Shown piece by piece: positions 1 through 6,147 of a stretch of DNA of 7,349 nt. The stretch's first letter is position 1. The number at the start of each line of letters is the position of its first letter. Below the pieces are notes generated by a model, which had not been told where the DNA came from, searched no databases, and saw only the letters and a program-made list of their open reading frames with translations. The stretch comes from Planctomicrobium sp. (GTDB lineage: Bacteria > Planctomycetota > Planctomycetia > Planctomycetales > Planctomycetaceae): positions 1-7,349 of the forward strand of contig JABJMI010000252.1 in assembly GCA_018659505.1 (NCBI GenBank). Direction: 5' to 3'. The position numbers were made by a program, and so were the translations under genes.

Positions 1-466
1 GAATTTGATATCCAGCAGTTTGAATTTGGTCGCTGCCGGTTGCGAAGAGTAAATCTCCATTGAACTTGCTGACTCCCGTCGCAGGGTCGAACTCAAACTC
101 TGGATATTTGCGAGCGAGATCTTCGAAGCGGCGATTCGCTGCCCCGCTAAGCGGATTATTTGGAGCCGGTAAGGTCGTGAGCAAATGTTTCACCTGATCG
201 TGCAGCTTGCCTCGCTCAAGGGCAAGGTTTTGCAACCGCTCGTTGGCGATGGCGAGTTCTTGGTCAGATTGTTGTTTCTCAAGTGCGAGCTGATTGACCA
301 TTTGTTTGCTGTTCGCCAACTCACCCGAGAGTTGTTGCCGGGCATGGTACATTTCATAGGTTCGCAATTGAGCCTGCCTCATCTGCCATGCAGGTGTGAA
401 ACAGTTGCAACCGACCAGGCTAAGAGCACTGAATGCGAGAATGAACTTTCGAATGTCTTTTGACAT
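1..466 (-). CDS. OmpA-family lipoprotein, N-terminal part (cut by window edge)
   Basis: The frame is open from an ATG at 466-464 to the left edge, giving 155 complete codons, so the C-terminus is missing. Residues 1-20 form a lipoprotein signal: basic residues near the start (K3, R6, K7), a hydrophobic stretch (FILAFSALSL) and a lipobox LVGC with the lipidated Cys at position 20. Residues about 30-95 are rich in Gln, Glu, Leu and Ala with heptad-like spacing and probably form a coiled coil. From about residue 120 the sequence (FEFDPATG, then LLFATGSDQI) matches the opening strand of the OmpA C-terminal peptidoglycan-binding fold, where a 'FxxGS' turn is typical. Known family role: a lipid-anchored protein tethering membrane to peptidoglycan. 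A weak AGGA lies 8 bases before the ATG. The peptidoglycan-contacting Asp/Arg residues would be off-window, so binding is inferred. It is transcribed away from everything else in the window. Confidence 0.85.
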   Translation of the reverse strand, partial: MSKDIRKFILAFSALSLVGCNCFTPAWQMRQAQLRTYEMYHARQQLSGELANSKQMVNQLALEKQQSDQELAIANERLQNLALERGKLHDQVKHLLTTLPAPNNPLSGAANRRFEDLARKYPEFEFDPATGVSKFNGDLLFATGSDQIQTAGYQI

Positions 467-1035
467 CGAATGAATCCTGATTTGATGAGGAAGGAGATTG
501 GTCGATGTTTGCGAATTGATTTATTCGAAAAACCATCGGGAAGGGGATTGTTAACGACTGGCGAATGCTGCCGCTGACAGGTTTGTTGTATGTGGAAAAA
601 CTTTTGTTGAGAACCCCTTTTCACTCAAGTTGAGATTAGAAAAGTCCGCAGATGTTGCGATTTCAGCGAGATCCTTCTTGGTGGAAGCGAACTTAATTCA
701 TTGCAGATCAATGACTTAAGTTATGCCCATGCAATAGTTGCATATTCCGCCTGTAAGACTTTCAACCACCGGCAGCTTTCGCCGAGTTGTTGCAAGAACT
801 GCCGATTGAGTTGGGATGATGTGACTCAGAAGAAGGATCCTGGATTCAAAGTGATGAACGCAAAGAAGCAATGCCGCGAAGGTGTAAAGAATTGTTGCCC
901 CCATGGCTCACTTCCCTACGGCTCTGTGTGATTCAACATGAAGGGAATCGGCTCATTCAAAAAATCATAATATTGGTCTTGTTGTAAAAACGCATACTGG
1001 CATATTCTGCCGATCCGATCACTGGAGAGGCGATT
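467..1035. other. Intergenic region with no supported gene
   Basis: This stretch of 569 bases lies between the divergently oriented lipoprotein gene and the plus-strand genes starting at 1036/1218. It must hold the promoters for both directions. The short frames inside it (for example 701-931 plus and 716-904 minus) begin at non-ATG codons, lack ribosome binding sites and mirror each other, so I do not call them. A small palindrome, CTCAAGTTGAG, lies at 624-634. No tRNA-like fold or repeat array was seen. Confidence 0.6.
979..1008 (+). promoter_or_regulatory. Candidate sigma-70 type promoter
   Basis: TTGTTG at 979-984 and TATTCT at 1003-1008 are separated by 18 bases. They resemble -35 and -10 boxes, with 3-4 mismatches in total to TTGACA/TATAAT. 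The placement would start transcription around 1015, just before the ribosome binding site GGAGAGG at 1024-1030. This is a weak match in an AT-rich stretch and is offered only as the best candidate for driving the 1036/1218 genes. Confidence 0.22.
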
Positions 1036-1245
1036 GTGAAAGATCACAGTCGAGTGGAGTTGAACCCGTTACTCCTTTCTTTCCAATGGTGTGATGCACA
1101 GGATCGTTGCATCAGTCGACTTGCCGTTCAAATCGTCAGCACCAATTACAACGGGAGTGTTTTGCCGAATGACAGGGATGGATGGCAAGGCACGTGCACC
1201 GCATGGAGGTTCCGCACATGGGCAAAATTGCTAGCACGTTACTGA
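1036..1245 (+). CDS. Possible small ORF of 69 residues, overlapping the next gene
   Basis: A GTG start is preceded by a strong purine-rich ribosome binding site, GGAGAGG at 1024-1030, 5 bases upstream. The frame runs to TGA at 1243-1245 and overlaps the next gene (start 1218) by 28 bases in another frame, an arrangement compatible with translational coupling. The product has no signal peptide or membrane segment; it contains a stretch LLLSFQW followed by DRCISRLAVQIV that could fold as two beta strands, three Cys residues and four Trp residues. I do not recognise a family. It may be a real small protein, an upstream leader ORF for the 1218 gene, the remnant of a longer gene, or chance. The good ribosome binding site is the main reason for listing it. 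Confidence 0.3.
   Translation: MKDHSRVELNPLLLSFQWCDAQDRCISRLAVQIVSTNYNGSVLPNDRDGWQGTCTAWRFRTWAKLLARY
1206..1210 (+). promoter_or_regulatory. Shine-Dalgarno site deciding the 1218 start
   Basis: GGAGGT at 1205-1210 sits 7 bases before the ATG at 1218. It overlaps the alternative upstream in-frame ATG at 1203, which has no site of its own. This favours 1218 over the in-frame starts at 1182 and 1203. Confidence 0.7.
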
Positions 1246-1973
1246 CGTTTCTGTTTTCCATTCCGATTACAGCTGTTGGATTCATGGCAATCTTCGGAGT
1301 TCCCGACATTGCACATCTGAATGCCTCGCCCAGCGACGAAATCGTGATTCGCGATCCGTACGAGCAAAATCCATGGAATCAGCAGGCAGAGAACTCTCCT
1401 CAACTTGGCACTTCAGAAGAGTTTCCACCGTTTTCTACCCAGCAGGAACAAACGCTACAGCAGGGGAATGAAGCACCTGCCTGGGGACAGCACAGTCCTG
1501 TTCGATCTCAGCCAAACTCCCCGGTACAGACCTATCTTGAGAATGGACAGCCAGCCTCTCCGCCGAATTCATTACATAAAGATTCTCGGAACCAGGCACC
1601 GAATTCAGGTGGCAATTCAAACTTTGCTATATATCAACCACCGGCGCGTACTGCCAATCCGTTTGATACTCCCGGAACAATTGGAAGTCATCCAAATACA
1701 ACAGAAACATCCGCTCAAATGCTAACTTGGACTGAAGCGTCCGCTAGGTTGACTGAACTTGGAATCAAGTATCACCTTGAACGGGGTGATCGCGAAGGAA
1801 GTTTTCTTTTCGTTTGCCTATACCGACCACAAACAAACCCGCATGTGATGCATCGCTTCGAAGCCGAAGAGAATGATCCGATCCTCGCAGTCAATAAAGC
1901 AATCGGACAGGTCGAAAACTGGTTGCAGGAACAGTATCGTCTTTCCAATTCAGCAACAGCTTCACGTTACTAA
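1218..1973 (+). CDS. Membrane-anchored protein with Pro/Gln-rich linker and unknown C-terminal domain
   Basis: The 251-residue product has three parts. Residues 5-27 (from ASTLLTFLF to GFMAIFG) form a hydrophobic membrane anchor or uncleaved signal with Lys3 before it, predicting one membrane pass with the rest outside the cytoplasm. Residues about 40-165 are low-complexity, rich in Pro, Gln, Asn and Ser, and probably unstructured. Residues about 168-242 look folded: a helix (WTEASARLTELGI), strands (KYHLERGD, GSFLFVCLY), then HRFEAEENDP and a final helix (ILAVNKAIGQVENWLQEQY). The alpha-beta-beta-alpha order resembles small conserved domains of planctomycete hypothetical proteins, but I cannot name a family. 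The start is set by the GGAGGT site upstream. A terminator-like hairpin follows at 2015-2060. Function unknown; an envelope or periplasmic role is inferred from topology only. The folded end appears more conserved in style than the linker, which probably varies freely. Confidence 0.82.
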   Translation: MGKIASTLLTFLFSIPITAVGFMAIFGVPDIAHLNASPSDEIVIRDPYEQNPWNQQAENSPQLGTSEEFPPFSTQQEQTLQQGNEAPAWGQHSPVRSQPNSPVQTYLENGQPASPPNSLHKDSRNQAPNSGGNSNFAIYQPPARTANPFDTPGTIGSHPNTTETSAQMLTWTEASARLTELGIKYHLERGDREGSFLFVCLYRPQTNPHVMHRFEAEENDPILAVNKAIGQVENWLQEQYRLSNSATASRY

Positions 1974-1999
1974 AATAGATTTTTTACTCGCTTACATTC

Positions 2000-2731
2000 A
2001 TGTTGAATAAACCCACGCCACAGATTGAGTTCTCATCAACTCGTCAATCTGTGGCGTTTTCGTTGATAGACACAAATGGATGGGATTGGCGACAGCGACT
2101 CAGTCGAAAAACCGATTCAGTCTCGACTGAGTACGCTCCAACTGAGGCGACACGTTCGCCGAAAATGGCTCGTCTTGAAGCAGCCTTGTTTGTGACAGAG
2201 CGTGCTCTATCGCTTCGCAAATTAGTCCAAATGGCAACACTCGCAGACGTCAAGGAAGCTCAGTCGATAATCGATCAATTGAACGCCAGCTATGATGCGA
2301 CCGGTTCTGCATTTCGAATTGAGAAAGTCGCTGCCGGTTTTAAAATCTTCACGCTTCCGCATTTGTCGAAATGGCTGGACCGCATTAACGACCGTCAGTC
2401 GTATATGAAACTCTCTCCGCCTGCGATGGAGACACTTTCGATCATCGCCTACAAGCAACCATGTACACGTGCTGACGTGGAAGCCGTTCGCGGAGTTCAA
2501 GCAGCTGAGATGATTAAACAGCTGATGGAGAAAAGCCTCATCCGGGTCGTCGGTGAAGACGACTCGTTAGGTCGTCCCTATCTCTACGGGACGTCCAAGC
2601 TTTTCCTGGAAAGTTTCGGACTGACGCAACTCAATCAACTTCCGATGGCTGAGCAATTGATACCAGCAAAGGTCGAAGAGGGGAGTGACTCAGAACCAGC
2701 CGAAGAGGAGTCGACCCTCAATGCTGAATAA
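2000..2731 (+). CDS. scpB: Segregation and condensation protein B (ScpB)
   Basis: ScpB is the winged-helix kleisin partner of the bacterial SMC-ScpAB condensin complex, which loads onto the chromosome and helps compact and separate sister DNA. In this 243-residue frame the first winged helix spans about residues 55-130 (KMARLEAALFV, then KEAQSIIDQLN and FRIEKVAAGFKI). The second spans about 136-210, with the family hallmarks LSPPAMETLSIIAYKQP, TRADVEAVRGV and GRPYLYGTSKLFLESFGL. Residues 225-243 form a short acidic tail. The family usually has about 170-200 residues, so the N-terminal 50 residues are extra. The start is uncertain: the ATG at 2000 has no ribosome binding site, and codons 6-20 coincide with a terminator-like hairpin. 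GTG 2051, TTG 2063 (IDTNGWDW follows) or ATG 2165 (MARLEAALFV) are alternatives; 2165 seems too late because the preceding TRSPK stretch looks family-like. No scpA gene is adjacent. Confidence 0.93.
   Translation: MLNKPTPQIEFSSTRQSVAFSLIDTNGWDWRQRLSRKTDSVSTEYAPTEATRSPKMARLEAALFVTERALSLRKLVQMATLADVKEAQSIIDQLNASYDATGSAFRIEKVAAGFKIFTLPHLSKWLDRINDRQSYMKLSPPAMETLSIIAYKQPCTRADVEAVRGVQAAEMIKQLMEKSLIRVVGEDDSLGRPYLYGTSKLFLESFGLTQLNQLPMAEQLIPAKVEEGSDSEPAEEESTLNAE
2015..2060 (+). terminator. Terminator-like hairpin downstream of the 1218 gene
   Basis: ACGCCACAGATTGA at 2015-2028 and TCAATCTGTGGCGT at 2044-2057 are perfect 14-bp inverted arms around a 15-base loop. The right arm runs into TTTT (2057-2060) and then CGTT. 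This is the form of an intrinsic terminator on the plus strand and sits 42 bases after the stop of the 1218-1973 gene. It lies inside the first codons of scpB if scpB starts at 2000. The T-run is short, so termination may be partial. Confidence 0.65.
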
Positions 2732-2738
2732 TTAAGAA

Positions 2739-2803
2739 GAACAGGAGGAAGCAGAGATAGCGGAGGAGATAATTTCCTCTGCTTTCTTTGCTTCCTCCTG
2801 TTC
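2739..2803 (+). terminator. Very long hairpin between convergent scpB and sigma-factor genes
   Basis: Outer arms GAACAGGAGGAAGC (2739-2752) and GCTTCCTCCTGTTC (2790-2803) are perfect complements. Pairing continues inward with one T-T mismatch (2758/2784) and three G-U pairs to a tiny loop near 2770-2772, for a stem of about 31 bp. It starts 7 bases after the scpB stop and ends 15 bases before the sigma-factor stop. The likely role is termination of scpB, and perhaps of both genes. Neither side carries a strong U-run (AAAATCTTTC on plus; TTCTTAATTATTC on minus), so it may act mainly as an RNA 3'-end stabiliser. Confidence 0.7.
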
Positions 2804-2818
2804 AAAATCTTTCGAAGA

Positions 2819-3655
2819 TCAATCTCCTAGCAAGCCTTTGTTCATCCGCTTAAGGGCTTCGGATTCGATTTGCCGTACTCGTTCGCGAGTTAAGCCTATC
2901 GCTTCTCCGATTTCTTTAAGCGTGCGAGGTTCACCGTCATCGAGACCGAAGCGGAGTTTGAGGATCGTTGATTCACGCTCATCCATATCTTCGAGCATTT
3001 CGTGAACATGCTTGAGGTTGTCGTGACCGATTAACTCTTCTTCAGGTCCAAGGAAACGCTCATCGGGGATCAACTCGCCCATTGAAACATTGCCGTCTCC
3101 ATCTTCGTTTTGTGGAGTCGAGTTGTACAACTGAATTGCCTTTTTGACGATTTTCAGCTTCTTTGCAGGCAATTCGAGTTCTTTAGCAACTTCTTCAGCA
3201 GTGGGAGTGCGACCAAGTTTGTCTTGCAATTTCGCATTCGCTCGTCGCCATTTAGAGAGTAACTCTACCATGTAAGCTGGGATGCGAATCGTCTTTGCGG
3301 AATTGATGAGAGCTCGTTTAATGGATTGCTTAATCCAGTAACTGGCATAGGTGCTAAACCGAGTGTTCATCTCTGGATCGAAACCCTCAACAGCTCGAAG
3401 CAATCCAAGGTTCCCTTCTTCAATGAGATCTTGAAGAGGTAAACCTTTGCCCGAGTAGCCGCGAGCGATATTGACGACGAGTCGTAAATTCGCACGGACC
3501 ATACGATCACGAGCCAACATATCCCCGTCGGAGATTCGATAGCTGAGTTGCTTTTCTTCGTCTGCGGTCAGCAACGCTGTTTCGTTGATTTCGCGGAGGT
3601 AAGTTTCAAGTGGGTTTTGGACACTTGCAGTTCGGCGGCGAGTAGTTTTCTGCAT
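2819..3655 (-). CDS. Sigma-70 family RNA polymerase sigma factor (RpoD/SigA-like, short)
   Basis: A 278-residue sigma factor that directs RNA polymerase to promoters. Region 1.2 covers about residues 14-47 (NPLETYLREI). Region 2 covers about 50-119, with the core-binding and -10 recognition motif DLIEEGNLGLLRAVEGFD followed by RFSTYASYWIKQSIKRAL. Region 3 covers about 122-205 (IRIPAYMVELLSKWRRA, then GRTPTAEEVAKEL). Region 4 covers about 216-275, with the -35 helix-turn-helix TLKEIGEAIGLTRERVRQIE. Region 1.1 and the non-conserved insert of primary factors are absent; the N-terminus is just a short basic tail (KTTRRR). All DNA-contacting regions are present, so it could be the main vegetative factor or a group 2 alternative one. 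The start is ATG 3655-3653; no strong ribosome binding site is visible. It lies downstream of rpsA on the same strand but beyond its terminator, so it probably has its own promoter. Confidence 0.95.
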   Translation of the reverse strand: MQKTTRRRTASVQNPLETYLREINETALLTADEEKQLSYRISDGDMLARDRMVRANLRLVVNIARGYSGKGLPLQDLIEEGNLGLLRAVEGFDPEMNTRFSTYASYWIKQSIKRALINSAKTIRIPAYMVELLSKWRRANAKLQDKLGRTPTAEEVAKELELPAKKLKIVKKAIQLYNSTPQNEDGDGNVSMGELIPDERFLGPEEELIGHDNLKHVHEMLEDMDERESTILKLRFGLDDGEPRTLKEIGEAIGLTRERVRQIESEALKRMNKGLLGD

Positions 3656-3981
3656 GGAATCTTATCGATTATTTTCATGGGGAATGCAGGGATCTTCGGA
3701 GGACTCTTTCCACCATCCCGGTGCTCGTCGCGCCCTTAATGGACGATCATAGTGCTCTCTCGTCTCTCAATGATTCTGTACGATTCCAATAAATATTTGA
3801 CCGTTGAAAATAAGGGAGGTCATCCCTTCCTGAAAATTATTGATTGGTAGCTCGTAATAAATTCACTTAAAATCAAACTGAAAACTAAGATTGCAATTCT
3901 TACATCGGTTCGACTGAAGCTGTCGCTGCAATAACTTTGAAGTGAAAAGAAGAAAGCCTGCCAAGAGGTAGCGATTGGCGC
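3656..3981. other. Intergenic leader region upstream of the sigma-factor gene
   Basis: About 325 bases lie between the rpsA terminator and the sigma-factor start, AT-rich from 3780 to 3910. A short dyad, AAGGGA (3812-3817) and TCCCTT (3823-3828) with a 5-base spacer, could be an operator or weak hairpin. TATGAT on the minus strand (3751-3746) is a possible -10 box, but I find no convincing -35 box at the right distance. No gene is supported; the plus-strand frame at 3548-3739 overlaps the sigma gene and is not called. Confidence 0.45.
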
Positions 3982-4021
3982 AAAAAAAACGGCTTCCCGA
4001 GATATGCTCGGAAAGCCGTTT
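3982..4021 (-). terminator. Intrinsic terminator of rpsA
   Basis: Read on the minus strand, AAACGGCTT and CCGAG pair with CTCGG and AAGCCGTTT around the 5-base loop CATAT, with a single mismatch (3996/4012), and the stem runs into eight T's (3989-3982). This GC-rich stem plus U-run is a canonical Rho-independent terminator, 56 bases past the rpsA stop codon. On the plus strand it lacks a comparable T-run. Confidence 0.93.
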
Positions 4022-4077
4022 GTAGGGTCATGTGAATTCAGACAGAGTTTGAAGTTCGTCTGAACCGCTTATGCCGG

Positions 4078-6012
4078 TTACTCTTCTGAAGATTCCGGTT
4101 TTGCTTCTTCTTCCGCCTCGGCTTCGGCTGAGACTTCTTCAGTTGTCTCGGCGGTTGCTTCATCTTCAGCAGGAGCTTCTTCTTCAGCTGCACTTTCTTC
4201 TTCCGCCGCTGCTTCTGTTTCAGCAACAGTTGGCAACGCGAAGAGAGGTTCGCTGGAATCGCCCATTCCACCTTTCAACTCTTTCGGTCCTGCTTCGCCA
4301 GGAGCAGCTGATCCGGTTTCCGGTTCGATTTCGGCATCGAGTTTCATACTCAGACCGATCTTACGATCGCCGGTATCGACGCGAAGAATCTTGACTTCGA
4401 TTTCATCGCCAACATTGACAACGTCTTCGACAGATTTTTCTTCGTCGCCACCAGTCAGTTCTGAGACGTGCAACAGACCTTCGAGTTCTTCTTCAAGTTC
4501 AACAAAGACACCGAAGTTGGTGATTTTCGTGACTGAACCTTTGACGATAGAACCAGGCTGATACTGTTCTGGAATTCGTGTTTCCCAAGGATCGTCGCCC
4601 ATTTGCTTCAGACCAAGAGCGATACGTTTTCGCTCTTCATCAACTGAGACAACAGTACATTCGATTTCGTCGCCCTTTTTGAGCATTTCGCTGGCGTGCG
4701 AAATCTTGCGAGTCCAAGACATGTCGCTGACGTGTAATAGTCCGTCGACACCTTCTTCGAGTTCAATGAATGCACCGTAATTCGTCAGGTTGCGAACAAC
4801 TCCTGTGACGCTGGCACCTTCTGGGTATTTGTCGGTGACATTGTCCCATGGGTTCGGCTGAGTCTGCTTCATGCCGAGTGAAATCTCTTGTTTGTCAGTG
4901 TTGATGCCGAGGACAACAACTTCGACTTCCTGACCGATGCTGACCATTTCGTTAGGATGGTTCAGGCGGCGAGTCCAAGACATTTCACTGATGTGAACCA
5001 GACCTTCGATACCGTCTTCGAGTTTCACGAAGGCACCGTAAGTCATCACGTTGACAACTTCGCCAGTCACACGTTCGCCAACTGGGTATTTGGTCGCGAC
5101 GTTGTCCCACGGGCTTGGGAATTTCTGCTTCAAACCGAGAGCGATTTTCTCTTTCTCGCGATCAATATTGAGGATCATCACTTCGATTTCATCATCAATC
5201 TGAACCATTTCAGATGGATGGTTGATGCGTCCCCAACTCATGTCGGTAATGTGCAAGAGACCGTCGATGCCACCGAGGTCGACGAAGGCACCGAAGTCTG
5301 CGATGTTCTTTACAACACCAGTTCGGATTTGATTGTCTTCGAGTTCGGAGAGCAACTTGCGCTTCATTTCCGCACGTTGTTCTTCGATTAAGCGACGACG
5401 TGAAACAACGATATTCTTCCGAGCATCGTCGATCTTGAGGATCATACATTCGATTTCGTTGTTCACGAAATCGCCAATGTCCGACGGACGACGGATATCG
5501 ACCTGACTCGCAGGCAAGAAGACGTTCACGCCTCGAGCGCCTGAACTCGAAAGGCTTTCGCCGATGTTGACGAGCAATCCACCTTTGATTTTACGGACAA
5601 CCATACCGACGATTGTGTCCCCTTCGTCGTAGCGTCCAATAACCCAGTTCCAGTCTTTCTGGCGATCTGCTTTTCGTTTCGAGAGCAGAACTAAACCGAA
5701 ATCATCTTCGATCTCTTCCAGAAGAACTTCAATTGTTTCGCCAACTTGTGGCTGTTCTTCATCATCCGCCCATTCGTAGAGCGGAACCATTCCTTCACTT
5801 TTGTAGCCAATGTCGACGAGAACTTCGTCGCCTTCAACGCTCAGCACGACCCCGTTTACGATTTCATTGACATCAAAAGGGCTGGACGTCTTGTCGTAGA
5901 CGCTGTCCATTTTCTCATCGTGATCAATCCAATCTCCCAGTTCTCCACCGAGTGCTGCATTGAGCTCTTCATCATCAACTTGAAATTCACGAATAAGGTT
6001 ACGATCGACCAT
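4078..6012 (-). CDS. rpsA: 30S ribosomal protein S1
   Basis: S1 binds the 30S subunit and single-stranded mRNA and helps recruit messages with weak ribosome binding sites. From ATG 6012 the product has 644 residues with six S1 (OB-fold) domains at about 49-113, 130-206, 227-295, 312-382, 397-469 and 485-558. Domains 3-6 carry the clear RNA-binding signature (DFGAFVDL, TYGAFVKL, NYGAFIEL, NFGVFVEL, each followed by GLLHI/GLVHI/GLLHV). Domains 1 and 2 are divergent, as usual for the ribosome-anchoring repeats. Domain 2 has a small Ser/Gly-rich insertion (ESLSSSGARG). Residues about 559-644 form an acidic Glu/Ala-rich tail not found in E. coli S1. Start choice: MVDRNLIREF at 6012 looks like the family N-terminus and has AAGG about 10 bases upstream; ATG 6045 and TTG 6081 are in-frame alternatives that would translate the hairpin-rich leader. 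A strong terminator follows. Confidence 0.95.
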   Translation of the reverse strand: MVDRNLIREFQVDDEELNAALGGELGDWIDHDEKMDSVYDKTSSPFDVNEIVNGVVLSVEGDEVLVDIGYKSEGMVPLYEWADDEEQPQVGETIEVLLEEIEDDFGLVLLSKRKADRQKDWNWVIGRYDEGDTIVGMVVRKIKGGLLVNIGESLSSSGARGVNVFLPASQVDIRRPSDIGDFVNNEIECMILKIDDARKNIVVSRRRLIEEQRAEMKRKLLSELEDNQIRTGVVKNIADFGAFVDLGGIDGLLHITDMSWGRINHPSEMVQIDDEIEVMILNIDREKEKIALGLKQKFPSPWDNVATKYPVGERVTGEVVNVMTYGAFVKLEDGIEGLVHISEMSWTRRLNHPNEMVSIGQEVEVVVLGINTDKQEISLGMKQTQPNPWDNVTDKYPEGASVTGVVRNLTNYGAFIELEEGVDGLLHVSDMSWTRKISHASEMLKKGDEIECTVVSVDEERKRIALGLKQMGDDPWETRIPEQYQPGSIVKGSVTKITNFGVFVELEEELEGLLHVSELTGGDEEKSVEDVVNVGDEIEVKILRVDTGDRKIGLSMKLDAEIEPETGSAAPGEAGPKELKGGMGDSSEPLFALPTVAETEAAAEEESAAEEEAPAEDEATAETTEEVSAEAEAEEEAKPESSEE

Positions 6013-6068
6013 TCTAAAAAAACCTTGGGGGTTGCTCAGAGCCATGAACAAAACACGCTCAACTGCAG

Positions 6069-6091
6069 AAAAAAGACTCAAGAAAAAGTCT
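6069..6091 (-). promoter_or_regulatory. Second hairpin plus U-run in the rpsA leader
   Basis: On the minus strand AGACT (6091-6087) pairs with AGTCT (6078-6074) around an 8-base loop and is followed by five more T's (6073-6069). An overlapping alternative, CTCT-gct-AGAG just upstream, would compete with the first arm, as in switching leaders. The stem is short and the function is inferred. Confidence 0.3.
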
Positions 6092-6127
6092 CTAGCAGAG
6101 CTGATTGTTTTGTTTTGTTAGGGTTCC

Positions 6128-6147
6128 AAAAAAGGCAACAGCTTGCC
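6128..6147 (-). promoter_or_regulatory. Terminator-like hairpin in the rpsA leader
   Basis: On the minus strand GGCAA (6147-6143) and TTGCC (6138-6134) enclose the 4-base loop GCTG and are followed at once by six T's (6133-6128). No minus-strand gene lies upstream within the window, so it would sit in the untranslated leader of rpsA, where it could act as an attenuator. The stem is only 5 bp, so it may be too weak to act alone. Confidence 0.35.

Noticed and set aside
701..931. 76-residue plus-strand frame and its minus-strand mirror (716-904) in the left intergenic region
   Set aside because: Non-ATG start, no ribosome binding site, no recognisable motif, and open frames on both strands over the same bases, as expected by chance.
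1405..1725. 106-residue plus-strand frame inside the 1218 gene
   Set aside because: Different frame over the low-complexity linker, no ribosome binding site, no family resemblance.
3812..3828. Dyad AAGGGA-5-TCCCTT upstream of the sigma-factor gene as an operator
   Set aside because: A 6-bp dyad is common by chance and no second copy or promoter overlap supports it; noted only within the intergenic entry.
4038..4394. Lys/Arg/Leu-rich frames at 4038-4271 (minus) and 4071-4394 (plus)
   Set aside because: Low-complexity shadows created by the Glu/Ala codon repeats of the S1 acidic tail.
4888..5391. 167-residue plus-strand frame opposite rpsA (also 5746-6204 and 5210-5449 minus)
   Set aside because: Antisense or out-of-frame shadows of rpsA; the repeated FVSVDAED/FLAINIED-like segments simply mirror the repeated S1 domains.
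4400..5990. Repeated similar segments that might look like DNA repeats
   Set aside because: They correspond to the tandem S1 domains at the protein level (GAFVxL, GLLHIS motifs); spacing follows codons and domain length, so they are not a mobile or CRISPR-like repeat.
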